Positions 46,987 to 55,967 of a stretch of 64,000 bases of DNA are shown piece after piece (position 1 is the stretch's first letter; each line of letters opens with the position of its first letter). The DNA comes from Lysinibacter cavernae (GTDB lineage Bacteria; Actinomycetota; Actinomycetes; Actinomycetales; Microbacteriaceae), in the NCBI RefSeq assembly GCF_011758565.1, contig NZ_JAAMOX010000001.1, positions 1,031,838 through 1,095,837 of the forward strand, in the 5' to 3' direction. The notes under the pieces were generated by a model. That model was not told the DNA's origin. It saw nothing but the letters and a program-made list of their open reading frames with translations, and did no database searches. The position numbers and the translations under genes were made by a program.

Positions 46987-48162
46987 GTGTCACAGAGCCC
47001 AAGACTTCTCGACCTTATTCAGGACTGCCTCGACGATTTTATCGACGAGCGCTCTTCCATTCTGGCCGACATCGGCCCCGATGCCACTCCCCTCGTGGAA
47101 CATTCGAGGGACTTTCTCAGGGGTGGGAAGCGGTTTCGCGCGCTTTTTGCGTATTGGGGCTGGAGCGGAATCGTTGAGCATCGCAGCGATCAACCCTTTG
47201 TTGGGTCGTCAGTCAGCGATTCTCCGGATGCCCTTGCATCAGATCCGGCAGCGGCAACGGCCGTTGCCATGGAACGAGACCGCGCTGCCGTCATCCAGGT
47301 AGCGAGCGCCCTTGAGCTCTTCCACGCCGCCGCACTCGTCCACGACGACGTCATTGATAATTCCGACACGCGCCGCGGAACCCCATCTGCTCATAAGAGG
47401 TTCGAGCTCACACACCGAAACGGAAACTGGCGGGGCAACCCCGAGGAGTTTGGGCGATCAAGCGCAATCCTGCTCGGCGATCTCTTGCAGTTCTGGAGCG
47501 ACGAACTCCTGAGCGACGGCATCCTCGAGCTCTCGAACACCGAGTGGGCCCGCCGCTCACGGCTGCACTTTAACCAGATGCGCACGGATGTGGGCGCCGG
47601 CCAGTACCTCGACCTCCTTGAAGAGCAAATCTGGGGCAACGCCTCACACGACGAACAGCTTGAGCGATCAACGCGCGTGCTCGTCTACAAATCGGCGAAG
47701 TACAGCGTTGAGGCGCCACTGCTCATCGGCTCGGCGCTCGGCGGGGCGACTGACGACCAAGAGGATGCCCTGAGCAACTTTGGCCTTCCCCTCGGCGTTG
47801 CCTACCAGCTCCGCGATGATGTCCTTGGTGTCTTTGGCGACAGCGAAGTAACCGGAAAGCCTTCAGGCGACGATCTTCGCGAGGGCAAACAAACCGTGCT
47901 GATTGCGCTGACCCGCAGAAATCTCCCCGGCAACCAGCGTCGCCTCTTTGACGAACTCATCGGAGATCCGACCCTCGACCTCAACCAAATTACGCTGCTG
48001 CAGAACACGATTACCGACAGCGGTGCGCTTGACGCCGTCGAAAAGATGATCGACGACAACGTTGATCGCGCTCAGCAAGCGCTGCGTGCGGCTCCGATTG
48101 GTCCGGTTACCGCCCGCCAGCTCGCTGCGCTCGCCAAGAAGGTCACCAACAGGAGCTTCTAG
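46987..48162 (+). CDS. Trans-polyprenyl diphosphate synthase (IdsA-like)
   Basis: 391 residues. First aspartate-rich motif LVHDDVIDNSDTRRG and second YQLRDDVLGVFGDSEVTGKP, with GGKRFRALFAYWGW and GDLLQFWSDELL, are those of isoprenyl synthases making farnesyl to geranylgeranyl chains. The chain length cannot be fixed. The GTG at 46987 has no ribosome site; TAGGCT lies 7 nt upstream, so a leaderless message is likely. It corresponds to idsA2 in the mycobacterial order. Confidence 0.92.
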   Translation: MSQSPRLLDLIQDCLDDFIDERSSILADIGPDATPLVEHSRDFLRGGKRFRALFAYWGWSGIVEHRSDQPFVGSSVSDSPDALASDPAAATAVAMERDRAAVIQVASALELFHAAALVHDDVIDNSDTRRGTPSAHKRFELTHRNGNWRGNPEEFGRSSAILLGDLLQFWSDELLSDGILELSNTEWARRSRLHFNQMRTDVGAGQYLDLLEEQIWGNASHDEQLERSTRVLVYKSAKYSVEAPLLIGSALGGATDDQEDALSNFGLPLGVAYQLRDDVLGVFGDSEVTGKPSGDDLREGKQTVLIALTRRNLPGNQRRLFDELIGDPTLDLNQITLLQNTITDSGALDAVEKMIDDNVDRAQQALRAAPIGPVTARQLAALAKKVTNRSF

Positions 48163-48185
48163 CGTCAGGCTGACACACAAACGAA

Positions 48186-48225
48186 AACGCGGATGTTCAC
48201 CCCAGTCGGGCCGAACATCCGCGTT
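48186..48225. terminator. Bidirectional terminator
   Basis: AACGCGGATGTTC (48186-48198) pairs with GAACATCCGCGTT (48213-48225), 13 bp, with an inner GC stem in the loop. It lies between the convergent polyprenyl synthase and Rv2175c-like genes. Confidence 0.85.
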
Positions 48226-48246
48226 GTTGTCTGTGCAGAAACTGTC

Positions 48247-48591
48247 TTAGAACGCGAGCGCAAGCGCGACGCGACGCACCTCAGCCTTTCGTCCAGCACG
48301 CAGTGCTTCGATGGGGCTGACGCCGAGCGTTTCGTTGTCACTCAACAACCAGTTGAGCGCCTCTTCGTTTGTAAAGCCGGCGTCTTCGAGCACAACGATG
48401 GTGCCCTTGAGAACAGGCAGCGGCTCGTCGTTGAGCAAGAAAACGGCAGGAACCTTGAGAACGCCGTCGATGCGGACGGCTCCAAGCTCACGCTGCTCAA
48501 TCATTCGGCGAACCCGGCCGGGCCCCACTCCAAAGAGTTCAACAAGATCGGGGATGGTGTAGTAATCGGTCTGTACGGAGGATTCAGTCAC
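48247..48591 (-). CDS. Rv2175c-type DNA-binding protein
   Basis: 114 residues from a GTG at 48591. A winged-helix N-terminal part (DYYTIPDLVELFGVGPGRVRRMIEQRELGAVRIDGVLKV) is followed by a helical C-terminal half with NDEPLPVLKGTIVVLEDAGF and EEALNWLL. In Mycobacterium the homologue is a DNA-binding substrate of the kinase PknL. Here it is divergent from a PknL-like gene across 177 bp, so the same pairing is likely. The N-terminal Thr/Ser residues could be the phosphosites. Confidence 0.9.
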   Translation of the reverse strand: MTESSVQTDYYTIPDLVELFGVGPGRVRRMIEQRELGAVRIDGVLKVPAVFLLNDEPLPVLKGTIVVLEDAGFTNEEALNWLLSDNETLGVSPIEALRAGRKAEVRRVALALAF

Positions 48592-48768
48592 GCTTAACAG
48601 AGTGCCATGACATGTGGGTTCTCACCAAGACGCGAGACGCAATTTCTGTAATCCGACCGTCATCGTGACCTGATCGTGACTGCTTTGTTATGCAAGTTTT
48701 GGCATTTCTCGCAGGCTCACCGGCACGGCAGGCATCCTCACAGGCGATTATTACCTAAACTTTGGTAG

Positions 48769-50703
48769 GTGAGCACTGCCAGTACGGACCCCTTGATCGG
48801 TCGTCTTCTTGACGACCGCTACGTCATCCGTTCACGCATTGCCAGGGGTGGCATGGCCACTGTCTACGTGGCAACCGATAAACGACTTGAGCGACGCGTT
48901 GCGATCAAGGTTATGCACGGTCACCTGGCCGACGATAACGCGTTCAAAAAGCGTTTTGATCAGGAGGCCCGCTCTGCCGCGCGCCTCGCACACCCCAACG
49001 TTGTCAACGTATTCGACCAGGGCCAAGACTCAGAGCTCGCCTACCTGGTCATGGAATACCTGCCCGGCATCACCCTCCGCGACCTCTTAAAAACACAGGG
49101 AGCACTGACTCCAGAGCAGACGCTCGAAATCAGCGAGGCCGTGCTCAGCGGGCTTTCGGCGGCACACAGCGAGCACATTGTGCACCGCGATATGAAGCCA
49201 GAGAACATCCTGCTGGCAGACGACGGCCGCATCAAGCTTGGCGACTTTGGCCTCGCCCGCGCCGCAAGCGCCAATACGACCACGGGCCAGGCGCTCCTTG
49301 GCACCATCGCGTACCTCTCGCCAGAACTCGTTACCAAGGGCATCGCCGACGAACGCAGCGACATCTACGCGTTTGGCATCGTGATGTACGAGATGATCAC
49401 CGGGGTGCAGCCATTCACCGGCGAGCAGCCGATGCAGATCGCGTACCAGCACGCCAACGACGACGTTCCGCTGCCGAGCCTCGTCTCCCAGAATTCGTCT
49501 CCCGAGCTGGATGCGCTTGTGCGTTGGGCAACCCAGAGGGACCCCGCGAAGCGTCCCCCCGACGCCAAAACACTCCTCGACGAAGTTCGGCATGTACGGT
49601 CGGGGGCTTCGTTTGCAACAACAAGGATGCACACAAGCATCCTGCCGCAGGCCGAGTATCCGATCACCGGCGCCACAACGGTCATCCCAAACGGCACAAC
49701 GATCATGCCGGAAGCCGAGCAGCCGGTTGTAGCAGCTCCCCCGGTTGCAGGCAGTATCGAGACGGTTCGGCACACCGCTGCAAAGCGACGCGTCCGTGGA
49801 ACCTGGACCTTCTTCGGCATCGCGTTGCTCACCGTAGCCCTTGTCACGGGTGGTTGGTGGTTTGGCGGCGGACCCGGCTCTATGGTGACCGTTGCGGATG
49901 TTCGTGAACAGCCCGTCGCCGACGCGACGGCGACCCTCGAAGACCTGACGCTGACTGTTGCGGTTGAGGAATGCTCAAGCCTCGACATCCCAATCGGAAA
50001 TGTCACAACGGTCACTCCCGAGCCAGGCACACGAGTCGCCCGTGACTCAGGCGTCACCCTGTGTGTCTCGACCGGCCCGCGCTCACTCGCAGTGCCGCCG
50101 TTGGTCGGCACAACCCTCGACGAGGCAAAGGCAGCCATCGATTCTGCCGGTTTTGTGTTTGGTGAAGTGCTCGAAGAACGATTCGACAGCGAGGTACCAG
50201 CAGGTGTCCTACTCGCCGCGCTTGACCGCGACGGCAACGAGCTACCTCCTGAGCTCAACGAACAGTCCATCATCAACGCGATTGTTTCGGCTGGCCCGCT
50301 CCCCTATGTGAATGGGCTCAGCGTTGAGGATGCCACGAAGCTCATCACATCCTCTGGCCTCACCTACGATTCGTCGCTCGACATCGAGAGCTACAGCTCC
50401 GACGTCGACAAGGGCAAGGTGCTCCAGCTCGTTGGCATCACCGAGCCGATGCGCAAGGGCGACCCAATCGGCCTCGAGACCTCGCAGGGGCCGGAGCTTT
50501 TTGCGGTTCCCGATGTGTCAGGCCAGACCATCCGTGAAGCTATCGAAACGCTCACGGCTGCCGGATTCGCCCCAACCACCAAGGTCGTCGAGCGAGTGGC
50601 CGGTGTGGATGTCTGGTCGATCGCCACCGTAAAATCAACCAACCCTGCGGCAGGCGAGAAGCTTGAAAAGGGCACCACGATCGAACTGAAATCCGCCGAC
50701 TAG
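48769..50703 (+). CDS. PASTA-domain Ser/Thr protein kinase, PknL-like
   Basis: 644 residues. The Hanks-type kinase domain (about 18-275) has the Gly loop RIARGGMATVY, Lys47 in VAIKVM, HRDMKPENIL (Asp141), DFGLA (159) and the APE-like LSPEL. A juxtamembrane Thr/Pro-rich region, one membrane helix (about 345-367) and four extracellular PASTA repeats (about 370-644, VPPLVGTTLDEAKAAI and VPDVSGQTIREAIETL) follow. PASTA domains sense wall fragments. The GTG has TAAACT 7 nt upstream and no ribosome site, so it is likely leaderless. Confidence 0.94.
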   Translation: MSTASTDPLIGRLLDDRYVIRSRIARGGMATVYVATDKRLERRVAIKVMHGHLADDNAFKKRFDQEARSAARLAHPNVVNVFDQGQDSELAYLVMEYLPGITLRDLLKTQGALTPEQTLEISEAVLSGLSAAHSEHIVHRDMKPENILLADDGRIKLGDFGLARAASANTTTGQALLGTIAYLSPELVTKGIADERSDIYAFGIVMYEMITGVQPFTGEQPMQIAYQHANDDVPLPSLVSQNSSPELDALVRWATQRDPAKRPPDAKTLLDEVRHVRSGASFATTRMHTSILPQAEYPITGATTVIPNGTTIMPEAEQPVVAAPPVAGSIETVRHTAAKRRVRGTWTFFGIALLTVALVTGGWWFGGGPGSMVTVADVREQPVADATATLEDLTLTVAVEECSSLDIPIGNVTTVTPEPGTRVARDSGVTLCVSTGPRSLAVPPLVGTTLDEAKAAIDSAGFVFGEVLEERFDSEVPAGVLLAALDRDGNELPPELNEQSIINAIVSAGPLPYVNGLSVEDATKLITSSGLTYDSSLDIESYSSDVDKGKVLQLVGITEPMRKGDPIGLETSQGPELFAVPDVSGQTIREAIETLTAAGFAPTTKVVERVAGVDVWSIATVKSTNPAAGEKLEKGTTIELKSAD

Positions 50704-50875
50704 CGTTCTCTGGATTGGGCGAGCCCATTCACGCTCGGCCTATCAATTCTGATTCGACCAAGGTTGCAGCCAGAATCCAACCGGCGACGCTGGGCCCAAC
50801 CTGGCAGGCCGGGCTCAAACGGCATCGTTCTGGACCCAAACGCCATCACGGAGAATGCCCTAGCCGCATCAGACA

Positions 50876-50913
50876 CCGATGGCCGCCAACCCCTGTGGGT
50901 TGGCGGCCATCGG
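50876..50913. terminator. Bidirectional terminator between pknL-like and aroG
   Basis: CCGATGGCCGCCAACCC, loop CTGT, then the exact reverse complement: a 17-bp perfect stem between convergent genes. Confidence 0.9.
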
Positions 50914-50932
50914 CAGCACAAGGGCAAACGCC

Positions 50933-52300
50933 CTAGCGCGTCAGCTCTTCGCTCACCTGGAAGGCAAGTTCAAGCGACTGCATGTGATTCAGACGCGGGT
51001 CACACAGCGACTCGTAACGAGTCGAAAGCGTTGCCTCGTCGATGTTCTCCGAGCCGCCGAGGCACTCGGTAACATCGTCACCGGTGAGTTCAACGTGGAT
51101 GCCCCCCGGGAACGTTCCAACCTGGCGGTGCGCCTCGAAGAAGCCCTTGAGCTCGTTCATGACGTCGTCAAAGCGGCGCGTCTTGTAGCCGGTCGGCGTT
51201 GTGATGCCGTTGCCGTGCATCGGGTCGGTGACCCACAGCGGAACGGAACCCGAATCTTTCACCGCTTCCAGCAGCGGAGGAAGTACATCGCGGATCTTCT
51301 CCGCGCCCATACGGGTGATAAACGTGAGGCGGCCCGGCTCGCGGTTTGGGTCGAGCTTATCGATGAGCGCAAGCGCATCATCGGCGGTTGTGGTCGGCCC
51401 AAGTTTTACCCCGATTGGATTCCGCACGCGCGACAGGAAGTCAATGTGGGCCCCATCGAGGTCACGAGTGCGCTCACCGATCCACAGGAAGTGCGACGAC
51501 GTGTTGTACGCGGTTCCGGTTCGGGAATCGATACGCGTCATCGGGCGCTCGTAATCCATGAGCAGCGCCTCGTGGCTCACGTAGAACTCTGTGCGCTTCA
51601 GCTCACCGAGGTCTGCACCGGTTGCGATCATGAACCGCACCGCGCGATCGATCTCTTTTGCAAGCTTGTCGTAGCGGGCGTTTGCGGGATTCTCGGTGAA
51701 GCCCTTGTTCCAGTCGTGCACCTGGCGAAGGTCGGCAAACCCTCCCTGCGTGAACGCGCGGATGAGGTTCAGCGTGGATGCGGCAGTGTGATAGCCGCGC
51801 ACCAGGCGTTCGGGATTGGCAGCGCGTGACTCAGGCGTGAAATCGTACCCGTTGACGATGTCGCCGCGGTACGCGGGAAGCGTGACGTCGCCGCGGGTCT
51901 CAAAATCGTTCGACCGTGGCTTCGCAAACTGGCCGGCCATGCGGCCAACCTTGATCACGGGCATTGATGCACCGTAGGTGAGCACAACGGCCATCTGCAG
52001 CAGCGTCTTGACTCGGTTGCGGATCTGGTCGGCGGTCGCGCCGGCAAAGGTCTCAGCGCAGTCACCGCCCATGAGCATGAACGCTTCCCCGCGGGCGGCG
52101 GATGCCACGCGGTCGCGAAGCCGGTCAACCTCACCGGCAAATACGAGTGGAGGAAGCGAGGCAATCTCTTCAGAGGCTGCGGCAACGGCTGCGGCATCCG
52201 GCCAGGTTGGCTGCTGCTTGATCTCCAGAGAACGCCAATAGTCGAGCCCCGCCAGCACGTCAGCGGTGGACTGGTCGGTGAATGGTGAATGCTCTGACAC
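50933..52300 (-). CDS. aroG: Class II 3-deoxy-7-phosphoheptulonate synthase (AroG)
   Basis: 455 residues, the type II DAHP synthase that starts the shikimate pathway. Landmarks are LMGGDCAETFAG (metal Cys near residue 81), KVGRMAGQFAKPRS, YDFTPESR, LRQVHDWNKGF, GVKLGPTTTADDAL, RMGAEKIRDVLP and DPMHGNG. The length fits the mycobacterial enzyme. Start GTG at 52300 with AGAGAG 7 nt upstream. It is convergent with the kinase. Confidence 0.96.
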   Translation of the reverse strand: MSEHSPFTDQSTADVLAGLDYWRSLEIKQQPTWPDAAAVAAASEEIASLPPLVFAGEVDRLRDRVASAARGEAFMLMGGDCAETFAGATADQIRNRVKTLLQMAVVLTYGASMPVIKVGRMAGQFAKPRSNDFETRGDVTLPAYRGDIVNGYDFTPESRAANPERLVRGYHTAASTLNLIRAFTQGGFADLRQVHDWNKGFTENPANARYDKLAKEIDRAVRFMIATGADLGELKRTEFYVSHEALLMDYERPMTRIDSRTGTAYNTSSHFLWIGERTRDLDGAHIDFLSRVRNPIGVKLGPTTTADDALALIDKLDPNREPGRLTFITRMGAEKIRDVLPPLLEAVKDSGSVPLWVTDPMHGNGITTPTGYKTRRFDDVMNELKGFFEAHRQVGTFPGGIHVELTGDDVTECLGGSENIDEATLSTRYESLCDPRLNHMQSLELAFQVSEELTR

Positions 52301-52325
52301 TATTCTTCTCTCTTATATGGAACGA

Positions 52326-52343
52326 CGCACCCGAGTGGGTGCG
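52326..52343. terminator. Small hairpin in the aroG leader
   Basis: CGCACCC-GAGT-GGGTGCG, a perfect 7-bp stem 25 bp before the aroG start. There is no T-run, so it may be the plsC terminator or an aroG leader structure. Confidence 0.5.
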
Positions 52344-52406
52344 CCGAATGTTCAATCGCCGAGGTGGTCCGGCTGATTGGCAATTCTACCCGTAGTTGGT
52401 GGCGTA

Positions 52407-53102
52407 TTACGCCGTTGGAGTCTTTGCAGCCTGCTGGTTGCGGACGGTTGAGGCGTAGACATCAACGTAGTCTTGTCCGCTGAGCTTCTGCAGTTCGTAC
52501 ATGAGCTCGTCGGTGATGGACCGGAGGATGAAGCGGTCGCTGTCCATGCCTCGGAAACGTGTGAAGTCGAGCGGCTCGCCAATGACCGTTCCGATTCGGC
52601 GGATCTTTGGGAGCTTGCTGCCGATCGGCATGGCCTTTTCGGTGTCGATCATGGCAACAGGGATGACTGGCACGCCAGATTCAAGAATCATGCGGGCAAC
52701 GCCGGTGCGACCGCGATACAGCTTTCCTGTTGGGCTGCGCGTTCCCTCTGGATAGATGCCGAGCATTTGTCCCTGGCCGAGCACGTCAAGGCCTGCGTTG
52801 AGCGATGCCTCTGATGCTTTGCCACCCGAGCGGTCAATCGGCTTCTGCCCTGATGCGAGCATGAACGACTTGGTGATCCATCCTTTGAGGCCCTTGCCAG
52901 AGAAGTAGTCGCTCTTCGCGAGAAAGTACACTGGCCGATCGATCATGATGGGCAAGAACACCGAGTCGATGACCGAGAGGTGGTTGCCGGCCAAGATGAC
53001 GCCGCCCTCTTTAGGAATGTTCTCCGCACCGGTAACCCAGGGGCGATAGATGGTCTTGAGCAGCGGTCCGGCGATCAGATGCTTCATGATCCAATAGAAC
53101 AC
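52407..53102 (-). CDS. 1-acyl-sn-glycerol-3-phosphate acyltransferase family protein (PlsC)
   Basis: 231 residues. The HX4D motif is NHLSVID (about 40-46), with PVYFLAKSDYF, the YPEGTRSPTGKLYRGRTG motif (about 118-135) and VPVIPVAMI. It acylates lysophosphatidate or a related lipid at the membrane. GTG at 53102; an ATG five codons in is also possible. Its position near aroG and the acyl-CoA synthetase matches mycobacterial Rv2182c (recalled). Confidence 0.9.
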   Translation of the reverse strand: MFYWIMKHLIAGPLLKTIYRPWVTGAENIPKEGGVILAGNHLSVIDSVFLPIMIDRPVYFLAKSDYFSGKGLKGWITKSFMLASGQKPIDRSGGKASEASLNAGLDVLGQGQMLGIYPEGTRSPTGKLYRGRTGVARMILESGVPVIPVAMIDTEKAMPIGSKLPKIRRIGTVIGEPLDFTRFRGMDSDRFILRSITDELMYELQKLSGQDYVDVYASTVRNQQAAKTPTA

Positions 53103-53392
53103 AGTGGGACTTCCTCAATGGCCAAAAACGGATGCTCCCGCACAACACGCGGGAGGGTACGAACCTGCGTTGGCAAATTCTGATCAAGCCTAACAAGTTC
53201 CACCACACTAGGCGGTCATATATGCGGGCGGAACCAAACCATTGTGACGGAGCGATAACAACTTTGTGTATACCGTCGGGTCTCGGAAAGAGACCAACAA
53301 GAATCTACTAGAGTGGGGTGACATATTAACTGTGGCAACCGTGGGGGTTAGGTTCCTTGCGCAGTCACGACACGGTACCAAAGGAGTTGCCG
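53103..53392. promoter_or_regulatory. Divergent intergenic region, plsC / fadD
   Basis: 290 bp with no gene. The only firm element is AAAGGAG 6 nt ahead of the fadD ATG at 53393. -10-like TATACC (about 53268) and AT-rich patches (GTCATATATG, GACATATTAAC) occur, but no convincing promoter pair is seen. Confidence 0.5.
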
Positions 53393-55219
53393 ATGAACCT
53401 GGCAGATATTCCAGCAGTCGTTGAGGCGAAGCCCCACGACAACGCAACAGACCTTCTCGTCGATCGGGTGGCGCTAACCCCCGATCTTCCGATCTTCGCC
53501 CTACCAAACGGCGGTGGCTGGACCGACGTGACCGCTCGCGAGTTCCACGCCCAGGTTGTTGCCCTCGCAAAGGGCCTCGTCTCGGCGGGGGTGCAGCCAG
53601 GCGATCGCTTTGGGTTCATCTGCAAGACCAAGTACGAATGGTCGCTGGTTGACTTCGCGGCGTGGTTTGCCGGAGCACTCCTTGTTCCTATCTACGAAAC
53701 GTCATCGCCGAGCCAGATCCAATGGATCCTGGAAGACTCGGAGGCCGTCGGCCTCATCCTCGAGACGACCGAACATGCCAACCGGTTCGATGAGGTCAGG
53801 GCTGACCTGCCAAACATTGCCACGGTCATCCGCATGGACACTGGTGACATCGAAAAGCTCATAACGGCAGGCGCCGAAGTGCCAGACGAAGAAATTGAGC
53901 GCCGCCGCAATATCGCTAACGCCGAAGACACGGCAACGCTCATCTATACCTCCGGCTCGACGGGTCGACCAAAAGGTGTTGTCCTCACGCACGCCAACTT
54001 TGTTGAAACCGCCAGAAACGCATCGTTTGCGCTCAACACGGTACTCGACGGGGCATCCACCCTGCTGTTCATCACGATTGCGCACGTGTTCGCTCGATTC
54101 ATCGCGGTGTTGTGCGTGCACGCCGGCGTCAAGGTCGGCCACGAGGCCGACACCACGCAGCTGCTTCCCGCGCTTGGCTCGTTTAAGCCGACGTTCCTCC
54201 TCGCCGTGCCCCGCGTGTTTGAAAAGGTGTACAACTCGTCGGAGCAGAAGGCTGAGGCTGGCGGAAAGGGCAAGATTTTCCGCGCGGCAGCAAAGACCGC
54301 CATCGAGCACTCAAAGGCAAGCGAGAACGGCAGCGTTGGTCTCGGACTCAAGATCAAGTTTGCGCTCTTCGAAAAGCTTGTCTACGGCAAGCTCAAGGCC
54401 GCCCTTGGCGGAAACGTCCGCTACGCGGTTTCCGGCTCGGCACCACTCGGTGAGCGGCTCGGGCACTTCTACCACAGCCTCGACATCAAGATCCTTGAGG
54501 GCTACGGTCTCACGGAGACCACGGCACCGGCATCCGTTGGCCGACCAGAGAGCTTCAAAATCGGAACCGTCGGCCCTCCCCTCCCCGGCGTCGCCATTCG
54601 GATCGCCGACGACGGCGAGATCGAAGTCAAGGGTGTCAACGTGTTCAAGGAGTACTGGAAGAACCCGGAGGCAACGGCCGAGGCGTTCACCGAGGACGGC
54701 TTCTTCAAGACCGGGGATGTTGGCGAGCTCGGCAGTGACGGCCAGTTGCGCATCACCGGGCGGAAGAAAGAGATCATCGTCACGGCCGGCGGTAAGAACG
54801 TTGCTCCCGCGTACCTTGAGGACCCCATCCGCGCGAACCCAATCATCGGACAGGTCACGGTGGTTGGCGACCAGAAGCCGTTTATCGCGGCACTCATCAC
54901 GCTCGACGGCGAAATGCTGCCAACGTGGCTCGGAAACAACGGAGAAAACGCCAAGATGACGCTCATCGAGGCCGCGAAGAACCCGAAAGTGCTCGCAGAG
55001 ATTCAGCGCGCAGTTGATGATGCCAACAGCAGGGTTTCGCGGGCGGAATCGATTCGCAAGTTTGTCATCCTGCCGCTTGAGTTCACTGAGGCAAGCGGGC
55101 ACCTCACGCCAAAGATGAGCACAAAGCGCAACGTCATCCTTAAGGACTTCGCGGTCCAGATTGAAGAGTTGTACTCGGGTCCGAGCACCGTGACGCAGGG
55201 CTTCTCTATCCGCCACTAG
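53393..55219 (+). CDS. Long-chain acyl-CoA synthetase (FadD15-like AMP-binding enzyme)
   Basis: 608 residues from the ATG at 53393, with AAAGGAG 6 nt before it. The adenylate-forming core has LIYTSGSTGRPKGVVLTH (about 195), GYGLTETTAPASV (about 380) and the hinge TGRKKEIIVTAGGKNV. A large internal helical segment (about 285-335) is typical of long-chain and bacterial FadD15 types. It activates fatty acids for lipid synthesis or degradation. It probably works with the divergent PlsC. Confidence 0.93.
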   Translation: MNLADIPAVVEAKPHDNATDLLVDRVALTPDLPIFALPNGGGWTDVTAREFHAQVVALAKGLVSAGVQPGDRFGFICKTKYEWSLVDFAAWFAGALLVPIYETSSPSQIQWILEDSEAVGLILETTEHANRFDEVRADLPNIATVIRMDTGDIEKLITAGAEVPDEEIERRRNIANAEDTATLIYTSGSTGRPKGVVLTHANFVETARNASFALNTVLDGASTLLFITIAHVFARFIAVLCVHAGVKVGHEADTTQLLPALGSFKPTFLLAVPRVFEKVYNSSEQKAEAGGKGKIFRAAAKTAIEHSKASENGSVGLGLKIKFALFEKLVYGKLKAALGGNVRYAVSGSAPLGERLGHFYHSLDIKILEGYGLTETTAPASVGRPESFKIGTVGPPLPGVAIRIADDGEIEVKGVNVFKEYWKNPEATAEAFTEDGFFKTGDVGELGSDGQLRITGRKKEIIVTAGGKNVAPAYLEDPIRANPIIGQVTVVGDQKPFIAALITLDGEMLPTWLGNNGENAKMTLIEAAKNPKVLAEIQRAVDDANSRVSRAESIRKFVILPLEFTEASGHLTPKMSTKRNVILKDFAVQIEELYSGPSTVTQGFSIRH

Positions 55220-55234
55220 GCAACCGGTAACAGA

Positions 55235-55271
55235 CGAAGGCCTCCCAACTCAGCGAGTTGGGAGGCCTTCG
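55235..55271. terminator. Terminator behind fadD
   Basis: CGAAGGCCTCCCAACTC, loop AGC, then the exact reverse complement: a 17-bp stem 15 bp after the fadD stop. Confidence 0.9.
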
Positions 55272-55318
55272 TCCGTGTACCCACGTCGGAGATTCGACGC
55301 CCCGAACACTCGCGACGT

Positions 55319-55380
55319 AATCGAGGTCGCAAAAAATGCTCTGATTTCGCAGAATCAGAGCATTTTTTGCGACTTCGATT
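55319..55380. repeat. 62-bp inverted repeat with 28-bp arms
   Basis: AATCGAGGTCGC AAAAAATG and onward pairs with CATTTTTTGCGACTTCGATT; arms 55319-55346 and 55353-55380 with one G-T pair, loop TCGCAG. It lies 30 bp behind the def stop. On either strand the arms carry T6, so it may also serve as a def terminator. Confidence 0.95.
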
Positions 55381-55409
55381 CAGGCAACGGATGATCGCGG
55401 CCAAGGCCC

Positions 55410-55901
55410 CTAGAACCAGTCGGATTCGCGGATCTGGCGGTAAGCCTTTCCGCGATTTTCCCGGTCGAGCCGGTCGAGGTACAGCTTGCCGTCGAGGTGA
55501 TCCGTCTCGTGCTGGAGGGCCTGAGCGAGAAGCCCGTCACCCTCCAGGACAACGGGGTTGCCCTCAAGGTCAACGCCCTCTACCCGTGCGTGCGGATAGC
55601 GCAGCACCGGATACCAAAGGTCTGGCACCGACAAGCATCCTTCGTTGATCATCTCGGGTTCGCCAGACACCTCGACCAGCACCGGGTTGAGCACATAGCC
55701 GATGTCGCCATCGATGTTGTAGCTGAACGCCCGCTGGTCAACGCCAATCTGGTTCGCGGCTACGCCGGCCCGACCGGGAATGGTCACGCTGTCAACGAGG
55801 TCAGCAACAAGGCCAGCCGTTCCGGGGTCTGCCGGATCAACCGGCCGACACACGGACTTCAGGACTGGATCACCAAAAATACGGATGGCACGCTCTGCCA
55901 T
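55410..55901 (-). CDS. def: Peptide deformylase
   Basis: 163 residues. The three metal and catalytic motifs are present: GVAANQIG (46-53), EGCLS (87-91) and QHETDHLDG (130-138), where Cys89, His131 and His135 bind iron or zinc and Glu132 is catalytic. It removes the N-terminal formyl group. It lies 66 bp behind pyruvate carboxylase on the same strand. Confidence 0.96.
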   Translation of the reverse strand: MAERAIRIFGDPVLKSVCRPVDPADPGTAGLVADLVDSVTIPGRAGVAANQIGVDQRAFSYNIDGDIGYVLNPVLVEVSGEPEMINEGCLSVPDLWYPVLRYPHARVEGVDLEGNPVVLEGDGLLAQALQHETDHLDGKLYLDRLDRENRGKAYRQIRESDWF

Positions 55902-55967
55902 AGGAACAATTGCTTTCTGATTAGGTGGGGCTACCCATTCTGCTGGTACAGCCCCAAGCTGCGGCGA

